From assembly GCF_018780105.1 (NCBI RefSeq), contig NZ_JADMKC010000004.1, forward strand, positions 173,444 to 237,443: 64,000 bases of DNA, written 5' to 3'. Shown here piece after piece: positions 36,935-44,201 of the stretch. Under the pieces are notes generated by a model. It was not told the DNA's origin, made no database searches, and worked only from the letters and a program-made list of their open reading frames with translations. The stretch is from Thiobacillus sp. (GTDB taxonomy: Bacteria; Pseudomonadota; Gammaproteobacteria; Burkholderiales; Thiobacillaceae). Positions within the stretch are counted from its first letter, which is position 1, and the number at the start of each line of letters is the position of its first letter. Position numbers and translations under genes: made by a program.

Positions 36935-37785
36935 TGGCGATGCTGTTGTCGGAGCCAGCCCTGTTCGCAGGGCTGGTTTTTTTATTCAGCCTGCTGGTCG
37001 GCAGTTTCCTCAATGTCGTCATTCATCGGCTGCCGAAGATGATGGAAACCGAGTGGCACGCGCAATGCGCCGAGTTGCGCGGCGAAACGCCGGCGGCGTC
37101 CCCGCCTTACAACCTTGCGCTTCCCCGTTCGGCATGCCCGCATTGCGGCCACCAGGTCACGGCACTGGAAAATATTCCCGTGCTGTCGTGGCTGTGGTTG
37201 CGTGGGCGCTGTTCTTCGTGCGCGGCGCCAATCGGCGCCCGTTATCCGCTGGTGGAGCTGCTCACCGCACTGTTGTCGGCGGCCGCCGCCTGGAAATGGG
37301 GGCTGAGTGTGCAGACCGGCGGCGCGCTGCTGCTGATCTGGACGCTGGTTGCACTGGCGTTCATCGACCTGGATACCACTCTGTTGCCGGACAGCCTGAC
37401 CCAGCCGCTGTTGTGGCTGGGTCTGCTGTTCAATTTGAATGGCACCTACACCAGTTTGCCGGACGCGGTCATGGGCGCCGTGGCGGGCTATCTGGTGCTG
37501 TGGTCGGTGTACTGGCTGTTCAAGCTGGCCACTGGCAAGGAAGGCATGGGATACGGTGATTTCAAGCTGCTGGCCGCGCTGGGGGCGTGGCTGGGATGGC
37601 AGATGCTGCCAGTCACCCTGCTGTTGTCATCGGTGCTCGGGGCGGCTGTCGGCATTGCCATGATCGTGCTGGTGAAGCATGACCGCCGCGTGCCGATCCC
37701 GTTCGGCCCTTACCTGGCGGGGGGCGGCCTGGTCGCGTTGTTCTTCGGCGCCGATTTGACACAGGCCTATCTCGGCCAAATCTGA
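36934..37785 (+). CDS. pilD: Prepilin peptidase / N-methyltransferase PilD
   Basis: A 283-residue type IV prepilin peptidase that cleaves and N-methylates prepilins and pseudopilins. The zinc-binding CPHC and CSSC pairs lie at about residues 67-96 in the N-terminal cytoplasmic loop, and the two catalytic aspartates are in FIDLDTTLLPD and GMGYGDFKLL. Eight membrane helices are predicted. I chose ATG 36934, in TGATG overlap with pilC, over the GTG one codon earlier. Confidence 0.95.
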   Translation: MAMLLSEPALFAGLVFLFSLLVGSFLNVVIHRLPKMMETEWHAQCAELRGETPAASPPYNLALPRSACPHCGHQVTALENIPVLSWLWLRGRCSSCAAPIGARYPLVELLTALLSAAAAWKWGLSVQTGGALLLIWTLVALAFIDLDTTLLPDSLTQPLLWLGLLFNLNGTYTSLPDAVMGAVAGYLVLWSVYWLFKLATGKEGMGYGDFKLLAALGAWLGWQMLPVTLLLSSVLGAAVGIAMIVLVKHDRRVPIPFGPYLAGGGLVALFFGADLTQAYLGQI

Positions 37786-38393
37786 TGTTTGTGGTGGCAC
37801 TGACCGGCGGCATCGGATCGGGCAAATCGACGGTTGCCGATGCCTTCGCGGCGCTGGGGGTGCCGGTCATCGACACGGATGTCATCGCGCGCGAATTGAC
37901 CGCACCTGGCGGCGCTGCGCTGAATCCGGTGCGTGAGGTGTTTGGTGACGCAGTGATGCAGCCGGACGGTACGCTTGATCGTGCCGCTTTGCGCCAGCGG
38001 GTGTTTTCCGATACCGAGGCTCGTCTTCGACTTGAAGCCATTCTGCATCCGCTGATTCGGCGGGGCGTCGAACAGGCCTTGTCCGGGCTGGCTGCGCGCT
38101 ATGCATTGATCGTGGTTCCGCTGCTGGTTGAAACGGGCGCTTACCGCGATGTGCTCCAGCGCATTCTGGTGGTGGACTGCCCCGAATCGACCCAGGTCGA
38201 GCGGGTGATGGCGCGCAGCGGGCTCGCGCGCGAAGAGGTGGGGACGATCCTGGCAGCGCAGGCGACACGGGCAGAACGCCTGGCGATTGCCGACGACGTG
38301 ATTGCCAATACCGCCACGCCGGAAGACTTGCGTGCCATGGTCGCGGCCCTGCATCAGCGCTATCTGGCGCTTGCGGCGGCCGCGTCGCCTTGA
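37785..38393 (+). CDS. coaE: Dephospho-CoA kinase
   Basis: A 202-residue P-loop kinase for the last step of coenzyme A synthesis. Walker [10 protein letters not shown] is at residues 8-16, followed by [11 protein letters not shown] and the lid segment. It overlaps the pilD stop by 1 base. The order pilD-coaE-zapD-yacG is characteristic of many proteobacteria and ties CoA synthesis, pilus assembly and cell division genes in one transcript. Confidence 0.97.
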   Translation: MFVVALTGGIGSGKSTVADAFAALGVPVIDTDVIARELTAPGGAALNPVREVFGDAVMQPDGTLDRAALRQRVFSDTEARLRLEAILHPLIRRGVEQALSGLAARYALIVVPLLVETGAYRDVLQRILVVDCPESTQVERVMARSGLAREEVGTILAAQATRAERLAIADDVIANTATPEDLRAMVAALHQRYLALAAAASP

Positions 38394-38445
38394 TTTTTCA
38401 CTCGGATCGGCGACAATCGGCCGATTCAAACCTGTGCGTCGCGGC

Positions 38446-39201
38446 GTGATCCATTACGAATATCCCTTGAGTGAACGCATCCGCACCCTGTTGCGGCTGG
38501 AAGACCTGTTCGACCGCTTCGATGCCTATGCCAGTTCACCCGATTCGCACGCTCACCATGCCGCGCTGCTGACCCTGTTCGAGCTGGCGGAAGTGGCTGC
38601 GCGCGCCGACCTCAAGTCGGATCTGTTGCAGGAACTGGATCGGCAGAAAAACGTCCTGACTGCATTGCGCGGCAATCCGCACGTGCAGGACAGCACCCTG
38701 GAACAGGTGCTGGCGTCGATCGAATCCACCCACCAGAAAATGTATCAGACCCCCGGCAAGGTCGGCATGCACTTGCGCGAAGACGAATGGTTGATGGCGA
38801 TCAAGCAGCGCGCTGCGATACCCGGCGGCATGAGCGAGTTCGACCTGCCGTCCTACCATTACTGGCAGCACCGCCCGGCCGAAGAACGCATGCAGCAATT
38901 GCGGCGCTGGCTATTGCCGTTCGCGACCATCCATTCGGCGATCGATATCGTGCTGGGACTGCTGCGCGACAGCGGTCAGCCCGAGTTGCAGCATGTGGAC
39001 AACGGCAGCTACCAGCGCATGCTGGAATCGCGCAATCCGCTGCTGATCCGCGTCACCCTCACCGACAGCCTGCCGTGCGTGCCGGAAATTTCCGCCAATA
39101 AATACATGCTCAACATCCGCTTTGTTCAGGCGGGGGTTGGGCAGATGCGCACCTGCTCCGATCTGGCGATCGATTTCGACCTGACCTTCTGCACGCTATG
39201 A
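38446..39201 (+). CDS. zapD: Cell division protein ZapD
   Basis: A 251-residue ZapD (DUF1342), a dimeric FtsZ-bundling protein. I placed the start at GTG 38446, giving [22 protein letters not shown], the conserved N-terminus; the open frame continues 48 codons upstream inside coaE in a different frame and is not family-like. The [11 protein letters not shown] and [10 protein letters not shown] segments also match. The gene ends in a 4-base overlap with yacG. Confidence 0.93.
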   Translation: MIHYEYPLSERIRTLLRLEDLFDRFDAYASSPDSHAHHAALLTLFELAEVAARADLKSDLLQELDRQKNVLTALRGNPHVQDSTLEQVLASIESTHQKMYQTPGKVGMHLREDEWLMAIKQRAAIPGGMSEFDLPSYHYWQHRPAEERMQQLRRWLLPFATIHSAIDIVLGLLRDSGQPELQHVDNGSYQRMLESRNPLLIRVTLTDSLPCVPEISANKYMLNIRFVQAGVGQMRTCSDLAIDFDLTFCTL

Positions 39202-39383
39202 AAATACCGGTGGTGAATTGCCCGACCTGCAACGCGCCGGTTGCGTGGATAGCCGAGAACCGCTGGAAGCCGTTTTGCAGCGAGCGTTGCAAGTTGATCG
39301 ACCTGGGGCAGTGGGCGACCGGGAAGTATCGCGTGCCGGCCGAAGAACAGGAGCCGGAGGAAGAACCGCCGCTCCCGCAGTAA
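39198..39383 (+). CDS. yacG: DNA gyrase inhibitor YacG
   Basis: A 61-residue zinc protein that binds GyrB and inhibits supercoiling. The four zinc cysteines are Cys8, Cys11, Cys27 and Cys31 (NCPTC, FCSERCK), followed by the LIDLGQWA motif. The C-terminal tail is acidic and Pro-rich ([13 protein letters not shown]). It ends the pilB-yacG operon, with a long inverted repeat following. Confidence 0.96.
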   Translation: MKIPVVNCPTCNAPVAWIAENRWKPFCSERCKLIDLGQWATGKYRVPAEEQEPEEEPPLPQ

Positions 39384-39395
39384 GCCGCAGACCTT

Positions 39396-39497
39396 ATTCC
39401 ATTTCCAGATTGAAAATCTCTTTGTCGGCTTCACCTTGCCGTGCTACAGCACTGTCTGTGGCTCGCCTTCGCGATCTTTTCAACTTGGAAATGGAAT
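39396..39497. repeat. Long imperfect inverted repeat between yacG and rpiA
   Basis: ATTCCATTTCCA (39396-39407) and its exact complement TGGAAATGGAAT (39486-39497) bracket 78 bases. The match continues inward with TTGAAAA/TTTTCAA, giving about 21 paired bases with two mismatches per arm, and the centre contains a GTGCTACAGCAC palindrome. It occupies almost the whole gap between the convergent yacG and rpiA genes. It could be a bidirectional terminator or a MITE/REP-like element; no copy was noticed elsewhere in the window. Confidence 0.7.
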
Positions 39498-39504
39498 TAC
39501 TGCT

Positions 39505-40161
39505 TTATTTCTTGTAGGTCTTGACGCCGCTGGCGGTGCCCAGCAGCAACACATCCGCGCCACGCCGCGCAAACAGGCCATTGGTAACCACGCCGACGAT
39601 GTGATTGATCGCGGTTTCCAGCGACACCGGGTCGACGATCGACAGGCCGTGCACATCGAGAATGAGGTTGCCGTTGTCGGTGGTGAAGCCCTCGCGCAGG
39701 CGCGGTTGGCCGCCGAGCTTCACCAGTTCGCGCGCCACATACGAGCGCGCCATCGGGATCACCTCGACTGGCAGCGGGAACTGGCCCATCACCCCGACCA
39801 GCTTGCTTTCATCGGCGATGCAGATGAACTGCTTGCTGCAGGCCGCGACGATTTTTTCGCGCGTCAGCGCGCCGCCGCCGCCCTTGATCATGGCGAAGTG
39901 TTCGGTGATTTCATCGGCGCCGTCGACGTAGATTTCGAGTTCGCCCACGCTGTTGAGGTCGAGCACCTGGATGCCGTGGCTTTTCAGGCGCGTGGCGGTG
40001 GCTTCCGAGCTGGCGACGGCGCCGTCGATGCGGCCCTTCACTGCGGCCAGCGCGTCGATGAAATAGTTGGCGGTCGAGCCGGTGCCGACGCCGATGATGC
40101 CGCCGCGGGCATACTCCACTGCAGCACGTGCTACAGCCTGTTTCATTTCGTCTTGGGTCAT
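39505..40161 (-). CDS. rpiA: Ribose-5-phosphate isomerase A
   Basis: A 218-residue RpiA converting ribose-5-phosphate and ribulose-5-phosphate in the pentose phosphate or Calvin cycle. The substrate loops [16 protein letters not shown] (about residues 22-37), YVDGADEI and [11 protein letters not shown] are intact, as is the catalytic Asp-Glu-Lys set in these motifs. It is transcribed alone, divergently from ilvA across 69 bases. Confidence 0.97.
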   Translation of the reverse strand: MTQDEMKQAVARAAVEYARGGIIGVGTGSTANYFIDALAAVKGRIDGAVASSEATATRLKSHGIQVLDLNSVGELEIYVDGADEITEHFAMIKGGGGALTREKIVAACSKQFICIADESKLVGVMGQFPLPVEVIPMARSYVARELVKLGGQPRLREGFTTDNGNLILDVHGLSIVDPVSLETAINHIVGVVTNGLFARRGADVLLLGTASGVKTYKK

Positions 40162-40230
40162 TTTGGTTTCGTCTATTTGAATTCAGCCCGCTAAGATAGC
40201 GGCATCGCTGCCTTTTTTCAAACCATCGCC

Positions 40231-41748
40231 ATGAGCCAACCCGACGATTACCTCGAACGCATCCTCACTTCGCGCGTCTACGACGTCGCGGTGGAATCGC
40301 CGCTCGATCCCGCCCACAACCTGTCGCGGCGGCTTGGCAACACGGTCTTGCTGAAGCGTGAAGACCTGCAGCCGGTGTTCTCGTTCAAATGTCGCGGCGC
40401 TTACAACAAGATGGCGCGTCTGAGCAGTGCTCAGCTGGCGCGCGGCGTGGTCGCAGCCTCGGCCGGCAACCACGCGCAGGGGGTGGCGCTGGCGGCGCAG
40501 AAGCTGGGTGTGTCGGCCACCATCGTGATGCCGGCCACCACGCCGAAAATCAAGGTCGATGCGGTGTTGGCGCGCAACGCGCAGGTGGTATTGCATGGCG
40601 ACAGTTACGACGATGCATACACGCATGCCATGCAGTTTGCCAAGGAGGCCAAGGCCACGTTCGTGCATCCTTACGACGACCCCGATGTCATCGCGGGGCA
40701 GGGCACGGTGGCGATGGAATTGCTGCGCCAGCATCCGGGGCCGATCCATTCGGTCTACATTCCGGTCGGCGGCGGCGGGCTGATCGCCGGCATGGCGGCG
40801 TATATCAAACGCCTGCGGCCGGACATCCGCATCGTCGGCGTCGAGCCCGAGGACGCCGACGCCATGGCGCGCTCGCTGGAAGCCGGCGAACGCGTCACGC
40901 TGTCGCGCGTGGGCATTTTTGCCGACGGCGTGGCGGTGAAGCTGGTCGGCAAGGAAACCTTCCGGCTGACCCAGCTGTACGTGGATGAAATCATCCGCGT
41001 GAACAACGACGCCATCTGCGCGGCAATCAAGGATGTGTTCGAAGATACCCGTTCGATCCTGGAGCCGGCGGGCGCGCTGTCGATCGCCGGGATGAAGGCA
41101 GCCATCGCCAGCGGCAAGCTCAAGGGCAAGACCCTGGTTGCGGTGGCGTCCGGCGCCAACATGAATTTCGACCGTTTGCGTCATATCGCCGAGCGCGCCG
41201 AGCTGGGGGAAAAGCGCGAAGCCGTGCTGGCCGTCACCATTCCGGAAACGCCGGGCAGCTTCAAAACGTTTTGCAGTTTGCTGGGCGCGCGCAACATCAC
41301 CGAGTTCAACTACCGCTTCTCCGACCCCAAAATCGCGCGCGTGTTTGTCGGCCTGTCGGTGCCGGGTGCGGGCGAGGGCAAGCGGGTGGTCGAACTGCTC
41401 AAGCGCCACGGCATCGACGCGCTCGATCTCTCCGACAATGAAATGGCCAAGTTGCACATTCGCCATCTGGTGGGCGGGCGCGCGCCTGATGCGGTCAACG
41501 AAGTGCTGTACCGCTTCGAGTTTCCCGAGCGCCCCGGCGCGCTGATGCGCTTTCTCGAAAGCATGAGCCAAGGCTGGAACATCAGCCTGTTCCATTACCG
41601 CAACCATGGCGCAGACCATGGTCGCGTGCTGGTGGGCATCCAGGTGCCGGACAAGGAAAAGCCCAGCTTCCAGAAGTTTCTGGACGGGCTGGGCTACCGC
41701 TACTGGGACGAGTCCGGCAATCCGGCCTACAAACTGTTTCTGGCCTGA
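40231..41748 (+). CDS. ilvA: Threonine ammonia-lyase, biosynthetic (IlvA)
   Basis: A 505-residue PLP enzyme that deaminates threonine to 2-oxobutanoate, the first step to isoleucine. The PLP lysine is Lys53 (FSFKCRGAYNK), the phosphate loop is VGGGGLIAGM near residue 178, and two C-terminal ACT-like domains (about 325-400 and 420-500) give the long, isoleucine-regulated form. Its stop directly abuts the stop of the convergent DUF2892 gene, leaving no intergenic DNA. Confidence 0.97.
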   Translation: MSQPDDYLERILTSRVYDVAVESPLDPAHNLSRRLGNTVLLKREDLQPVFSFKCRGAYNKMARLSSAQLARGVVAASAGNHAQGVALAAQKLGVSATIVMPATTPKIKVDAVLARNAQVVLHGDSYDDAYTHAMQFAKEAKATFVHPYDDPDVIAGQGTVAMELLRQHPGPIHSVYIPVGGGGLIAGMAAYIKRLRPDIRIVGVEPEDADAMARSLEAGERVTLSRVGIFADGVAVKLVGKETFRLTQLYVDEIIRVNNDAICAAIKDVFEDTRSILEPAGALSIAGMKAAIASGKLKGKTLVAVASGANMNFDRLRHIAERAELGEKREAVLAVTIPETPGSFKTFCSLLGARNITEFNYRFSDPKIARVFVGLSVPGAGEGKRVVELLKRHGIDALDLSDNEMAKLHIRHLVGGRAPDAVNEVLYRFEFPERPGALMRFLESMSQGWNISLFHYRNHGADHGRVLVGIQVPDKEKPSFQKFLDGLGYRYWDESGNPAYKLFLA

Positions 41749-41940
41749 TTACTTCTTGTTGGTGCCGCAGGTGTTCATGCCGAGCAGCGGATAGACCGGG
41801 CAGAACTTGAACAGGCCGGTGGCGAGCGGGACGACGCCGATCCAGGCCCACGCCGGGCCGCCCATCAAGGCCCAGGCAATGAGGGCGAGGCCGGCCAGAA
41901 TCCGGATGATGCGATCGGTACTACCAACGTTGCATGACAT
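41749..41940 (-). CDS. DUF2892 small membrane protein
   Basis: A 63-residue protein with an N-terminal Cys (MSCNVGSTDRIIRILAG), two hydrophobic segments and a C-terminal FKFCPVYPLLGMNTCGTNK. The NVGSTDRIIRILAG start and FCP-x-Y-x-L-LG-x-NTC end are the DUF2892 hallmarks. Three cysteines are conserved in this subtype. It is downstream of, and on the same strand as, a Crp/Fnr regulator. It is a distinct subtype from the DUF2892 gene at 16685-16903. Confidence 0.9.
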   Translation of the reverse strand: MSCNVGSTDRIIRILAGLALIAWALMGGPAWAWIGVVPLATGLFKFCPVYPLLGMNTCGTNKK

Positions 41941-41960
41941 GGTGTGCTCCTTAAAGGGAA

Positions 41961-41984
41961 GGGGGACCTCAGTGAGGTGCCCCC
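41961..41984 (-). other. Hairpin between the Crp/Fnr gene and DUF2892
   Basis: GGGGGACCTCA...TGAGGTGCCCCC pairs over 11 bases with one bulged base, located 20 bases upstream of the DUF2892 start and followed on the minus strand by a C/T-rich run and an AAGGAG ribosome-binding site. It may be a weak terminator or an RNA element in the DUF2892 leader. Confidence 0.4.
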
Positions 41985-42035
41985 ACTTTAGAGAGAGATG
42001 ACGTACCGGTCTGTGATGTTCGTCACCAAGCCGGG

Positions 42036-42713
42036 TCAGGCTTCAGCCTGCAGCCGAACGGGGTCGGTGACGTCGATGCGGCCACGCGCCAGTTTGAGGC
42101 AGCCAGCATCTTCCAGCTTCTTCAACGCCCGGCTCACTGCCTCGCGACTGGCGCCGATCTGCGCAGCCAGCTTTTCGTGGGTGATCTCCAGATGGTCCTC
42201 CGGAACTGACAGCATCAGCGCCGCGATCCGCCGCGTCAGCGAACGAAACGCCACCTCTTCCACCCGCTGCATCATCTGCGCCAGCCGTTCGGCAAAGCGG
42301 CCGAACACATAGCGGCGAAACGGCGCGTGGCTGGCGATCAGGGTGTCGAACAGGTCATGCGGCAATATCGCCAGCACGACGTCGGAAAGCGCCTGGCCGC
42401 GCGCCGGATAAGCAGCCTCGCCGAGCAGGCAACTGGTGCTGACGATGCAGGACCCGCCCGGATGAATGCGATACAACTCGATTTCGTGGCCATCCGGCGT
42501 GCTGCGCATCACCTGGACCTCGCCCGAAACCAGCAGCGGGAAACCCTGGCAAGCGTCGCCCGCCGCAAACAGCACGGCTTCACGCGGCATCTGCACCCAC
42601 TGGAGGGTGCGCGTCAGTCGCGCCTGCAGCGTGCGATCAAGCCCCAGCAAGACCGGGAACAAGGTGCGCAAGGCGGCGTGCTCAAGCAGGTGGGGCTCAG
42701 AGGGAGGCGGCAT
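42036..42713 (-). CDS. Crp/Fnr family transcriptional regulator
   Basis: A 225-residue regulator with an N-terminal cyclic-nucleotide-binding-fold domain (about residues 20-130) and a C-terminal winged helix with recognition helix AAQIGASREAVSRALKKLEDAG. The FNR iron-sulfur cysteine cluster is missing at the N-terminus; cysteines occur at ACQGF and SCIVSTSCLL inside the effector domain. The effector is unknown. ATG 42713 was chosen; a TTG at 42749 would add 12 basic residues. Neither has a clear ribosome-binding site. The adjacent DUF2892 gene is a plausible target. Confidence 0.88.
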   Translation of the reverse strand: MPPPSEPHLLEHAALRTLFPVLLGLDRTLQARLTRTLQWVQMPREAVLFAAGDACQGFPLLVSGEVQVMRSTPDGHEIELYRIHPGGSCIVSTSCLLGEAAYPARGQALSDVVLAILPHDLFDTLIASHAPFRRYVFGRFAERLAQMMQRVEEVAFRSLTRRIAALMLSVPEDHLEITHEKLAAQIGASREAVSRALKKLEDAGCLKLARGRIDVTDPVRLQAEA

Positions 42714-42810
42714 GGTGCGGCGTGGGCGTCGAGCGGTTGACCGCCACAATATCGTGAATTGCTTCGGACGACGAGGTCGCGCGAAGGTGATTCGAGAGGT
42801 GGGGGTGGGG

Positions 42811-42887
42811 AAGCCGCCATCTGCATGGCAGCGGCTTGCCGCACGGGGCCGAATGGCGCTTGCGCCCGCGACCCCGTCCGGACGGGG
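42811..42887. repeat. Three consecutive stem-loops after the metal-efflux operon
   Basis: In the gap between the outer-membrane channel gene (ends 42894) and the Crp gene there are three palindromes: AAGCCGC...GCGGCTT (42811-42837), GGCGC-TT-GCGCC (42855-42866) and the perfect 16-bp palindrome CCCCGTCCGGACGGGG (42872-42887). None is followed by a T-run. They may stop or protect the 3' end of the long efflux transcript. Confidence 0.55.
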
Positions 42888-42893
42888 CGACGC

Positions 42894-44201
42894 TCAGGGA
42901 TGCGCGTGTGCGTGGTCGGAGTCGACGTCGAGCGGCCACAGCTGGTGCGCATCCAGCTTCAGCCGGGCATTCGCCGCCAGCGCATCGAGCTGCGTCTGCT
43001 GCGCTGCCAACTGGCCTTCCAGTGCGAGGCGACGGTTGAGCAGCGCCTGGTCCAGACTGCCTTCGCCCAGTTCGTAGGCGCGCGCCGTCAGTCGCGCGGA
43101 TTCGGCCAGCGCTTGCGCGGCCTGCTGCGCCTGCTCCCAGTTCGCCACCTGGGCGAGGGCGGTTTCGTAATCCGTGCGCGCATCCGCACGCAGGCGCTGC
43201 TCCAGCCGGATCGCCGCGTCGCGCGCCGTAACAGCGAGTTGCTCGGCGGCCTGCTGGTCGGTTCGCCGCGCGCCGCCGGGCAGGGTGAAACCGAGTCCCA
43301 GCCCCAGCACGTGCTCGTTGCCGCCCATCTCGTTGCGATAGAACACACCCACGGTGGGATCCACGCTGCGCTGTCCGGCGAGCTTGCGCGCTTCGGCCTG
43401 CAGTACGTCGGCCTGACGCCGGGCGCGGAACAGCTCATGGTTGTGTTCAAGCACCGTGCTGACGTAGGTCTCGGCCGACCCGCCAAAGCCGGGCGGCGGG
43501 GGCGGAGGCAACGTCGCATCCGCCGTCAGCGGCAGTCCGGGGAACTGCGCCAGCAGGCGATTGCGTGCCTGCAGCAGGCGCGTGGCAGCCTGCTGCTGTT
43601 GCAGCCGGATCTGCGCCAGCGCGGCGTCGGCGGCGACGCGTCCGGAATGCGCTGCTTCGCCCAGGCGGATGCGCGCATTCACGCTGGCAAGCTGCTGCTC
43701 GGCGAGCTGGCGCTGCGCCTGCCACAGGGCCGATTGGCTGGACTGGTTCAGCCAGTCGAACCACAGCGTCAGCAGTTGCCGCCCGGATTCGTGCAGCGCT
43801 TCGCCCAGGCTGGCAGCGGCGCGGGCGTCGAGCGCGCCGGCCAGCGCGCGGTCGGCCTCGGCGCGCCCCGGCATGCGGAGCGGGCGCGACAGCGCCACGC
43901 CCCACTCGGCGAAGTTGTCGGACGGCGTGGACTGGATGCGGCGCTGGTCGACTTCCGCGTCCAGTCGCCACTCCTCGCGGCCTTGCTGCAGACTCTGCCC
44001 GCGCAGCGCCTGCGCGGCGGATTCTCCGCGTGCCTGCGCCACGCTGGGCGAGGCCCACAGCGCAGTTTCGGCCGCTTTGGGGTCGGGCAGGTAATCGGCC
44101 GTTGCAGGGACGGCAAACGCCCATGCCAGCGCCAGACTCAGTGTGCGGACGGCGTTTGCCAGCTTGAATTGTGGGATGGCGAAGCGATGAACAGCGTTCA
44201 T
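42894..44201 (-). CDS. CzcC/TolC-type outer-membrane channel of heavy-metal efflux system
   Basis: A 435-residue outer membrane efflux protein with a signal peptide (cleavage after VPATA, about residue 30) and two OEP repeats rich in Ala/Gln/Leu helices (about 45-225 and 250-420). An internal Pro-rich stretch (six prolines before GFGG) sits between repeats. The C-terminus is His-rich (DSDHAHAHP), which may touch metal. I started it at ATG 44201 with AAAGGAG upstream; the frame continues far upstream through the pump gene but is not coding there. It overlaps the pump stop by 4 bases. Confidence 0.9.
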   Translation of the reverse strand: MNAVHRFAIPQFKLANAVRTLSLALAWAFAVPATADYLPDPKAAETALWASPSVAQARGESAAQALRGQSLQQGREEWRLDAEVDQRRIQSTPSDNFAEWGVALSRPLRMPGRAEADRALAGALDARAAASLGEALHESGRQLLTLWFDWLNQSSQSALWQAQRQLAEQQLASVNARIRLGEAAHSGRVAADAALAQIRLQQQQAATRLLQARNRLLAQFPGLPLTADATLPPPPPPGFGGSAETYVSTVLEHNHELFRARRQADVLQAEARKLAGQRSVDPTVGVFYRNEMGGNEHVLGLGLGFTLPGGARRTDQQAAEQLAVTARDAAIRLEQRLRADARTDYETALAQVANWEQAQQAAQALAESARLTARAYELGEGSLDQALLNRRLALEGQLAAQQTQLDALAANARLKLDAHQLWPLDVDSDHAHAHP

